Assembly: GCA_964519595.1 (NCBI GenBank)
Contig: CAZFJN010000005.1
Location: 1-55,339, forward strand
DNA: 55,339 nt
Direction of reading: 5' to 3'
DNA from: JANRKF01 sp964519595
GTDB lineage: Bacteria; Pseudomonadota; Alphaproteobacteria; Rickettsiales; SXRF01
Shown piece after piece: positions 48,983 to 55,339 of the stretch; the first letter of the stretch is position 1; each line of letters starts with the position of its first letter. A model generated the notes under the pieces. It was not told the DNA's origin. It made no database searches and saw only the letters and a list, made by a program, of their open reading frames with translations. The translations under genes and the position numbers were made by a program.

Positions 48983-50325
48983 CATCTCAACGTTAGTAGT
49001 TTTTCTGGTTTTAGTTTGGAGGGATAGCAGAATTTTATTTTTTCTCTGTTTTTTGCTGGCAGTGGCCATGGTCCGACGCTTGGATCGCGGTCATAGAGCG
49101 AGGCTGGTTTGCTGAAAAATATTCCGGCGGCTTTTTCAGCTGTTCTCATCTCGTTTCCCGATGGTACGGCGACAGCGACTACCTCGCCTGATTGCATTTC
49201 TTCCATTTCATCATATTGATAAGTTGCAAAACACAAATCTCCAGCTGGCTGGACGATATATTGCATAACCGTCTGCACTTGATAATTTCCATCTTTGCGG
49301 CGGACAATGACACGATCAGAACGTTTAGGAATTAAATCCGCCGAGCGGCATTCTTTAACCATGTAAATCTTATCTTCATCAGCAAAATCTTTTTGCGCGC
49401 GCAAATCGCCGTAGCTCCAGCGCGGCTGGACGTAATAACAATCAAAAACGCCGTTTTCCTTTTTGATTTCTGAAGGAACTTTGCTTGCTCCTGTTGCGCT
49501 TAAAAATGCGCCAGTAAAGGCGGCGGCGTAATAAGGAGTATCATCATCCTCATGACGTCCGGCTTCAATGCCGACTTGATATTTAATATTCGGCAAAGCG
49601 CCTAAAATAGTTTTTAAGGTTTTAACCGCCTCGCCTTGCGCCGAGCTATGCGCGCCGATTGCCTCGGCAAGTCCGATTAACACAGAACGTATTGGCGAGA
49701 AACGCAATTCATCAACGCTGCGATAATCAGTAACACAGCGCATATTGCCGCGCGCGGAATGAATATCAAGAACGCCAGCGACATTTTTGCCAAGATGATA
49801 TAATTCCTGCGCTCTTTGTATATGATGATTATCTGGCGATTTTTCTATAAAATTAACTGGAATGCGATTCATGTCCGGCAATAAAGCGCCGCCAAGGCCA
49901 AGGCCGCAACGATAAACATCGCGCAATTCCTGCCGTGCGCGCGGCGCTTCAGTAAAGGCGGAAAAATACTGCTCGGCGGCGAGAGGATTGCCAATTACCG
50001 CCAGAATCGGATTATTAAGCATTCCGGCCTCAGATAGCGCCATGGCAAAAACGATTCCGGCCAGGCCAGCCGGTTCGTTGCCATGCAGCTGGGCTATTAA
50101 AAGAAATGGCGGCGCAGATAAAGAATCAGCGCCAATACGAATAGCGGCAGGAATTACTCGCCCTTTTACATTGACGCTTGACCTCTTGACCAGATCATGC
50201 ACCTTGTGCAGATCTGCTATTTTGAGGTTTCTGGCAAAAAAAAGGCGATTAAAATCACGCGGCGATTTGCATTTAGAGAAATCGCTGGAAAAAATATCAG
50301 CAAGCAATGTGTAAATAGCGCTCAT
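48982..50325 (-). CDS. Succinylglutamate desuccinylase/aspartoacylase family zinc hydrolase
   Basis: 447 residues, M14-like AstE/AspA family. Zinc ligands: His and Glu in AQLHGNEPAG, His in LDIHSARG; catalytic Glu in GIEAGRHE. It is longer than AstE (about 320) because of a ~100 residue C-terminal extension with YYVQPRWSYGDL and a barrel-like end. The start codon shares the CATG with the divergent astB, so the two genes have no intergenic space. The neighbour suggests a link to arginine succinyltransferase catabolism, but the exact substrate is uncertain. Confidence 0.85.
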   Translation of the reverse strand: MSAIYTLLADIFSSDFSKCKSPRDFNRLFFARNLKIADLHKVHDLVKRSSVNVKGRVIPAAIRIGADSLSAPPFLLIAQLHGNEPAGLAGIVFAMALSEAGMLNNPILAVIGNPLAAEQYFSAFTEAPRARQELRDVYRCGLGLGGALLPDMNRIPVNFIEKSPDNHHIQRAQELYHLGKNVAGVLDIHSARGNMRCVTDYRSVDELRFSPIRSVLIGLAEAIGAHSSAQGEAVKTLKTILGALPNIKYQVGIEAGRHEDDDTPYYAAAFTGAFLSATGASKVPSEIKKENGVFDCYYVQPRWSYGDLRAQKDFADEDKIYMVKECRSADLIPKRSDRVIVRRKDGNYQVQTVMQYIVQPAGDLCFATYQYDEMEEMQSGEVVAVAVPSGNEMRTAEKAAGIFFSKPASLYDRDPSVGPWPLPAKNREKIKFCYPSKLKPEKLLTLR

Positions 50326-51712
50326 GAATCTTAAATATATGGAAACGATAGTAACTAATAAAGTGACAAATAAAGCAACTAAAAAAGTAACTGAAATTAT
50401 ATTTATCGGAATTCCTGGTCCGACACATCATTATGGCGGACTTTCGGTTGATAATATAGCTTGCGGAATCAGTCATGGCGATATTTCTCATCCGGCGCAG
50501 GCGGCCTTACAGGCTATTGCGCTGGCTGGATTATTGCTGAAACTGGGAATTACCGTTGCCATAATGCCGCCGCAATTAAGGCCGCATTTGCCACTGCTGC
50601 GTAAGGCTTTAGACGGCGATGAGGCAGCGGTAGATGACGCACAGCTAATCGCGCAGGCAGTGATTAAAGCGCCGCGTTTGCTGGAAATAGCTTCTTCCAG
50701 CTCGGCAATGTGGCTTGCCAATGCCGCAACAGTTACGCAGCCGGAAGATAGCAGCGACGGCTTGCTGCATATAACAATTGCCAATCTCTACAGCAATCTG
50801 CATCGGCGGATTGAGGCTGATGAGCATTATCGCATTATCAAAAAAATATTCGCAAATGTGCCGCGTGTTGCTGTGCATAAGCCGCTTGCCGGAGAAGATG
50901 ATCTGCGTGATGAAGGCGCAGCTAATCATATGCGGCTTGCTCCTTCGCATGATTCTGCCGGACTTAATATCTTCGTTTACGGAACAGATGACAATCCGCG
51001 TGATCCGCAAAATGCGCGGCAGACATTGGCGGCATCACAGGCAATAATTGCCAGCCATAAGCTGTTTGATAATGCCGCTATTTGCCTTAAACAAAGCCCT
51101 GAGGCGATAGAAAACGGCGTTTTTCATAATGATGTTATAGCGGTTGCTAATGAAAATTTCCTGCTCGTTCATGAAGATTCATATTCGCTTGGCGCTGCTG
51201 ACATCAACCATATCGCCGAATGCTATGCTGAACGAACAGGATTTGCCGCTAATTTGCGAATAATAAAGCGCAATGAGCTGACTTTAGAAGAAGCAGTTGC
51301 CAGCTATTTTTTCAACAGCCAGCTGCTTACTCTGTCAGATGGCGGCATGGCGTTGATTGCTCCGCAAGAAACTAAAGAGCTGCATAACGAAAAATCCTGG
51401 CGTTTATTGCAGTCGCTGGTTGATGACAAGGCAAATCCGATTACGCAACTGCATAGCATAGATTTAAAACAGAGCATGAAGAACGGCGGCGGTCCTGCCT
51501 GCCTGCGATTGCGCGTTCCTGTTGATGAGGAACAGCTAGCGGCGCTGCGTCTTGCCACAAAAGTGGTGGTTGATGAAGAAATATTGCAGCAGATGGAAAA
51601 AATTATCCGCAAATATTATCCGCAAAAACTAACCGCCTCGGAAATTAATCATGATTTATATCTGCTATGCGCGACAATTATTCAGGAAATCAACAACTGT
51701 CTGGAATTATAA
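50324..51712 (+). CDS. astB: N-succinylarginine dihydrolase
   Basis: 462 residues. AstB signatures: GIPGPTHHYGGLSVDN with the guanidinium-site region, NHMRLAPSHDSAGLNIFVYG, and the C-terminal MKNGGGPACLRLRV with the catalytic cysteine. It hydrolyses succinylarginine to succinylornithine, ammonia and CO2. The N-terminus carries an extra ~18 residues of tandem TNK/TKK units before the conserved start, from a short DNA repeat. astA, astC and astD are not in the window. Its promoter must lie inside the divergent gene or the start is later. Confidence 0.92.
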   Translation: MNLKYMETIVTNKVTNKATKKVTEIIFIGIPGPTHHYGGLSVDNIACGISHGDISHPAQAALQAIALAGLLLKLGITVAIMPPQLRPHLPLLRKALDGDEAAVDDAQLIAQAVIKAPRLLEIASSSSAMWLANAATVTQPEDSSDGLLHITIANLYSNLHRRIEADEHYRIIKKIFANVPRVAVHKPLAGEDDLRDEGAANHMRLAPSHDSAGLNIFVYGTDDNPRDPQNARQTLAASQAIIASHKLFDNAAICLKQSPEAIENGVFHNDVIAVANENFLLVHEDSYSLGAADINHIAECYAERTGFAANLRIIKRNELTLEEAVASYFFNSQLLTLSDGGMALIAPQETKELHNEKSWRLLQSLVDDKANPITQLHSIDLKQSMKNGGGPACLRLRVPVDEEQLAALRLATKVVVDEEILQQMEKIIRKYYPQKLTASEINHDLYLLCATIIQEINNCLEL

Positions 51713-51735
51713 TCTTTATGATAATCTATTATGGT

Positions 51736-53577
51736 TCAGCATGTCATAATATCTTCAATCATCAGACTTAATTGTGGTTTTCCTTGCCATTCCTGCAGAC
51801 GTAATTGTCCGGCAACGTCTATTTCGCGGCCACGTGTGGCAAGCAGCGCCTGACCGAGAGGCTGGTCAAGGCAGCGGAAAGAAATTGCCGAGAGACGCGC
51901 CTTGCCGGATTTTTCAAGCAGCAATGTTTTGACATGATTTTCGCCGACTATTTCCGGCCGCAGATTAATCACGCCGGAAATTGCTATACGAACCGGATAA
52001 TTGCCACAACCGAAAGGACCGAGTTTTTCAATATCAACAGCCAGATGCTCATTAATTCCGGCAATGGAAAGAGCTATATCTATATTTAATGCTCTGCCGC
52101 GCGCCAGATGATGCGAATGTGGCCTTAGATATTCGCATAAAAATTCGCTTAGCTGCGGAATTTTCTCTTCTGCCACAGTAAATCCGGCCGCCATTGCATG
52201 TCCGCCGCCAGCGATTAAAAGTCCGGCATTCATAGCGGCAATAACCGCTGCGCCTAAATCCATTCCGCTTACTGAACGCGCTGATGCCTTGCCAATATTG
52301 TCATTAACAGCAATAACCGCAACCGGCTTCCTGAAACGCTCTTTAAGCCGTCCGGCGACTATGCCGATTACGCCCTGATGCCAGGATTTTCCAGCAACAA
52401 CCATTAGCGGCAGAGAAGAATCAAGCCGACTAGCGATTTCATCAGCCTGCTCTTGAATCATTGCTTCAATGGCTTTACGCTCAGAATTAAAATGATCAAG
52501 CTGGCGAGCAATTTGCAGCGCCTCTTCTTCATTTTCGCTGATAAGAAGGCGTGTGCCGAGATCAGCTTTGCCAACGCGGCCGCCGGCATTAATTCGTGGT
52601 CCGATAACAAAGCCAGCATGATAAACGCCAGGACGTTCATCAAGTCCGGCAATGTCCATAATTGCTCTTATTCCTAAATTCTCACGCGCCGCCATTACTT
52701 TCAGACCTTGCGCCACTAAGGCGCGGTTAACGCCAAGCAACGGCACAACATCACAAATAGTTCCCAGCGCTACTATGTCCAGCCAGCGGCGCAAATCCGG
52801 CTGTGGACGAAGAGTAGAAAAAAATCTGCTCTCTCTTAAATGTTTGTTCAAAGCAATCAGCAGTAAAAAAGCAACGCCAACTGCCGCTAAATGCCGATGC
52901 GGCGAGCTTTCATCAAGACGGTTAGGATTTATTACCGCGCAAGCTTGCGGCCTTCTCGCTTCACCAAGATGATGATCAACTACTATAACGTCAATTCCTG
53001 CCTCTGCTGCGGCATCAAGCGCGGCAAAAGCCAGAGTTCCGCAATCAACAGTTATCACCAGATTGACGCCGCTATCTTTTAAAGCCAGCAAACCAGCGGC
53101 ATTTGGTCCGTAACCTTCCTTGATGCGATCAGGAATATAAAACTGCGCCTTAGCGCCAACCGCGCGGAAATAGCGCAGCAGCAGCGCCGAGGAGGTCGCG
53201 CCGTCAACGTCATAATCTCCCCAGATCGCAATCATTTCACCATTAGAAAGAGCGGTTTCTATACGTCTTACCGCCTTTTCCATATCGAGCAGATGATAAG
53301 GATCAGGCAACATGTTTTTAAGGCTTGGCGCGATAAAATCCTCTGCCTGATCAAGCTCAACACCGCGCACGCACAAAAGCCGCGCCAGATGTTCCGGAAA
53401 ATCATGATGCTGCATCATAGCAGCAACTTGCCGTAAATCAGCTTGCTGAATTTGCCACAAACGTCCGCTTACTGACAAATTTCCAGAAATTTCCTGTTTA
53501 GAAACTTCATAGTCTGTAATATCTACAGTATCTGTAACATTTGTAGTATCTGAAATATTGTCTGCAAGAGCTGACAT
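51736..53577 (-). CDS. recJ: Single-stranded-DNA-specific exonuclease RecJ
   Basis: 613 residues. DHH phosphoesterase motifs: IWGDYDVDGATSSALLL (motif I), ITVDCGT (motif II) and VVDHHLGE (motif III), then the DHHA1 domain with GGGHAMAAGFT and a C-terminal OB-like region. It degrades single-stranded DNA 5' to 3' in recombination and repair. The first ~30 residues are a tandem T/D/N-rich stretch (NISDTTNVTDTVDITD) from a ~15-bp DNA repeat and are probably dispensable; conserved sequence begins at SVSGRLWQI. Confidence 0.95.
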   Translation of the reverse strand: MSALADNISDTTNVTDTVDITDYEVSKQEISGNLSVSGRLWQIQQADLRQVAAMMQHHDFPEHLARLLCVRGVELDQAEDFIAPSLKNMLPDPYHLLDMEKAVRRIETALSNGEMIAIWGDYDVDGATSSALLLRYFRAVGAKAQFYIPDRIKEGYGPNAAGLLALKDSGVNLVITVDCGTLAFAALDAAAEAGIDVIVVDHHLGEARRPQACAVINPNRLDESSPHRHLAAVGVAFLLLIALNKHLRESRFFSTLRPQPDLRRWLDIVALGTICDVVPLLGVNRALVAQGLKVMAARENLGIRAIMDIAGLDERPGVYHAGFVIGPRINAGGRVGKADLGTRLLISENEEEALQIARQLDHFNSERKAIEAMIQEQADEIASRLDSSLPLMVVAGKSWHQGVIGIVAGRLKERFRKPVAVIAVNDNIGKASARSVSGMDLGAAVIAAMNAGLLIAGGGHAMAAGFTVAEEKIPQLSEFLCEYLRPHSHHLARGRALNIDIALSIAGINEHLAVDIEKLGPFGCGNYPVRIAISGVINLRPEIVGENHVKTLLLEKSGKARLSAISFRCLDQPLGQALLATRGREIDVAGQLRLQEWQGKPQLSLMIEDIMTC

Positions 53578-53652
53578 AAATAATAATGTTCTTAAAATAA
53601 TGTTCTTAAAATAATGCGAGTAAAATAACGTAATGAAAAAGTGTGACGAAAT

Positions 53653-54303
53653 ATGCCAAAAATAACTTCACCTGAGCTTGACTATATCCGCAAGCTCTAT
53701 GCGCCGCAAGACAGATTGCTGGCGGCAATTGACGAAGAGCTGGAAAGACGCAATTTTTCCATACAAATTGGCGCGGAAGAAGGAAAGATGCTGCAATTAC
53801 TGATTAAGATGAACAGCGTTAAGAGCATTGTCGAAATTGGAACTCTGGCCGGATATTCAACCATCTGGATGGCGCGCGCGCTGCCTGATGACGGCGTGAT
53901 TTATACTATTAATAAAGACCGCGAACATATAGAAATGGCAAAAAAATTCTTTGCTGAATTCGAGCGCCGCAATATTGTAATGCTCGAAGGCGACGCGCAT
54001 GAAATATTGCCTTCTCTGTCTGAGAAAGCGCCGTTTGACATGGTGTTTATAGATGCTGATAAGATCAGCTATAATGATTATCTGAACTGGGCAGAGGAAA
54101 ATATCCGCCAAGGCGGCCTAATTGTTGCTGATAACACGCTGCTCTTTAAAGCGGCGGCATCTGATACGCCGCCTGATGATATTGCGCCTTCAACATGGAA
54201 AAACATGCGGCTTTTTAATGAACGACTTGCCAATAGCGAACGTTATTTCTCGATAATAATTCCAACGCAGGAAGGCTTAAGCGTTGCGATAAAGCTATTT
54301 TAG
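53653..54303 (+). CDS. SAM-dependent O-methyltransferase (caffeoyl-CoA OMT-like)
   Basis: 216 residues with the class I fold of the bacterial YrrM-like O-methyltransferases: SAM loop VEIGTLAGYSTIWMARALP, then EGDAHEILP, the metal-site FIDADKISYNDYLNWAEE, and GGLIVADNTLL. Natural substrates of these enzymes are poorly known; some modify tRNA wobble uridine. The gene stands alone between the divergent recJ and a MITE-like element that starts right at its stop codon. Confidence 0.9.
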   Translation: MPKITSPELDYIRKLYAPQDRLLAAIDEELERRNFSIQIGAEEGKMLQLLIKMNSVKSIVEIGTLAGYSTIWMARALPDDGVIYTINKDREHIEMAKKFFAEFERRNIVMLEGDAHEILPSLSEKAPFDMVFIDADKISYNDYLNWAEENIRQGGLIVADNTLLFKAAASDTPPDDIAPSTWKNMRLFNERLANSERYFSIIIPTQEGLSVAIKLF

Positions 54304-54307
54304 AATA

Positions 54308-54473
54308 TATACTCATTACACTTCAAGAGTTGGCATTCCTTCGCTTCGTCTTTATTGTTCACTATATGAGATAAAAATCTTGAAATATCAATAAGTATTC
54401 CTTCGATTTTTATCTCATATATTGAACAAAAATACTTGGAACAAATACCAACTCTTGAAGTGTAATGAGTATA
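54308..54473. mobile_element. 166 bp MITE-like element with nested inverted repeats
   Basis: Ends TATACTCATTACACTTCAAG and its complement form ~30-bp inverted repeats with one mismatch. Inside, 54357-54379 and 54405-54427 form a 23-bp stem with one mismatch. A direct repeat TTTTAGAATATA flanks it at 54297-54308 and 54475-54486, possibly a target duplication that includes the O-methyltransferase stop codon. No coding capacity. It sits between convergent genes and may terminate both. Confidence 0.8.
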
Positions 54474-54537
54474 GTTTTAGAATATAGCTGCTTTTGATTT
54501 TTCCTGAATTATTTTGCTTAATTATTTTCTGCAATTA

Positions 54538-55098
54538 TCAATAATTGAGTATTTCAAGAATGGCTTCTACTCTATCTACCACATTGTAATAGCCAGCTAC
54601 TTCCGGACGCGCAAAACCATTGTCAATTATATTGTCCATTAAGGCAATGAGCGGATTCCAGTAATCATCATAATTAAAAATCACTACCGGCTTATGGTGA
54701 AGTTTAAGCTGTTTCCAGGTTATTATTTCAAACATTTCATCCATAGTGCCAAAACCGCCGGGAAAAACTATAAACGCATCGGAACGTTCAAACATTAATT
54801 GTTTACGTTCATGCATAGTATTTACGATGATTATTTCCGTAAGCGATTGATGCTCGTTTTCAATATTGCGTAAAGAAACCGGAAAAACTCCAGTTACATG
54901 TCCGCCATTTTTCATAGTTGAATTCGCAACTGCGCCCATAACTCCGCAATCGCCACCGCCATAAACAAGCGTAACGCCGCGCTGCGCGAGAATCTCGCCA
55001 AATTTAGCGCCTATATCTAAAAATTTCTGTGGAACATTGTTAGAAGCGCCGCAAAATACACAAACTGATTTTTTCTTATTCATATTTTTTTTATTCAT
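54538..55098 (-). CDS. LOG-family protein (nucleoside 5'-monophosphate phosphoribohydrolase type)
   Basis: 186 residues. Conserved LOG motifs: VCVFCGASNN, VYGGGDCGVMGAVAN, MHERK with the catalytic Arg, and PGGFGTMDE. Members cleave nucleotide monophosphates to base and ribose-5-phosphate; in plants and some bacteria this releases cytokinins. The N-terminus has a tandem MNKK duplication, so the start may be the second ATG at 55083. It lies upstream of a broken SDR gene in divergent orientation. Confidence 0.9.
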   Translation of the reverse strand: MNKKNMNKKKSVCVFCGASNNVPQKFLDIGAKFGEILAQRGVTLVYGGGDCGVMGAVANSTMKNGGHVTGVFPVSLRNIENEHQSLTEIIIVNTMHERKQLMFERSDAFIVFPGGFGTMDEMFEIITWKQLKLHHKPVVIFNYDDYWNPLIALMDNIIDNGFARPEVAGYYNVVDRVEAILEILNY

Positions 55099-55198
55099 AA
55101 TTTTATCTGCTGTTTAAACCTTATTTGTCTTTATAATGCACTGTTGTAATAGTATCTCTATACTACCATTAATAGTACCTCCAGATAGTTACAATTTT

Positions 55199-55315
55199 AT
55201 GAATTATCCACAAAATATCGCAATAACTGGCGCTTCCAGTGGCTTAGGGGCGGCACTGGCTGTATATTATGCGCGCTCTGGCCGAGTTTTGCATCTTTCA
55301 ACAATAGCTATTTAG
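55199..55315 (+). pseudogene. Truncated short-chain dehydrogenase
   Basis: From ATG 55199 the frame reads a typical SDR N-terminus with AITGASSGLGAALAVYYA and GRVLHLS, then leaves the family pattern and meets TAG at 55313. Only the first ~34 residues match, so the gene is cut near 55300, either by an insertion or by an assembly end. No active enzyme is possible. Confidence 0.75.
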
Positions 55316-55339
55316 ATCCTTAAAGAAGTTGAATAATAT

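Overview
The window is a moderately AT-rich chromosomal segment of an alphaproteobacterium with an LPS-containing outer membrane. The assignment rests on a DUF1013/TrcR cell-cycle regulator, the ubiK-ybjN-proC cluster, the lpxC-bamD-recN-ligA run, and glyQ/glyS near ppdK. The order cannot be fixed from the sequence. Many orphan genes, dispersed palindromic repeats and decayed genes recall host-associated or otherwise fluid alphaproteobacterial genomes, yet ilvB, ilvC, proC, glnA and panD argue against extreme reduction. The sequence is a scaffold: 100 Ns at 26448-26547 are flanked on both sides by the same 55 bp, so that join is probably artificial.

Layout. 1-6177: orphan MazF-like toxin, proC, ybjN and ubiK (with an orphan gene inserted), hldD, glnA. 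6178-10368: a repeat-rich zone carrying a lone prepilin gene and a hipBA toxin-antitoxin module bracketed by two direct copies of a ~170 bp palindromic element. 10369-19286: lpxC, bamD, recN, ligA, then a yefM-yoeB module overlapping prmA, then an aminopeptidase P. 19366-28399: amino acid permease, an orphan gene, ilvC, an SH3-domain exported protein, cspA with a long structured leader, an enoyl-CoA hydratase, trcR, ilvB. 28596-31645: orphan gene, miaA coupled to a retropepsin-like protease pair, serB. 31795-42476: a long minus-strand block in which glyQ, panD, glyS and ppdK alternate with unrecognised genes. 42680-44139: a PIN toxin gene split by a 271 bp nested-palindrome element beside its intact antitoxin, a 45 bp inverted repeat, tRNA-Thr. 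44273-48906: an unrecognised five-gene surface/secretion locus. 48982-55315: AstE-like and AstB enzymes, recJ, an O-methyltransferase, a LOG-family protein and a broken SDR.

Most notable are (a) the locus after tRNA-Thr: an Ig-domain outer-membrane barrel, an exported Ig-like partner, an exported repeat peptide and two exported paralogues with twin CX3C motifs, plus the remnant of a third; (b) a family of ~120 bp multi-hairpin elements whose two closest copies differ only by one compensatory base-pair change; (c) a TA-flanked MITE-like element whose precise removal restores a PIN toxin reading frame. Toxin-antitoxin modules (hipBA, yefM-yoeB, the PIN/Phd pair, an orphan MazF) are frequent.

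Several housekeeping genes have absorbed repeat sequence. The C-termini of HipA and aminopeptidase P are encoded by dispersed repeats, and glyQ, recN, ligA, lpxC, bamD and recJ carry short in-frame tandem duplications. This suggests an ongoing repeat-expansion process that shapes both intergenic and coding sequence.
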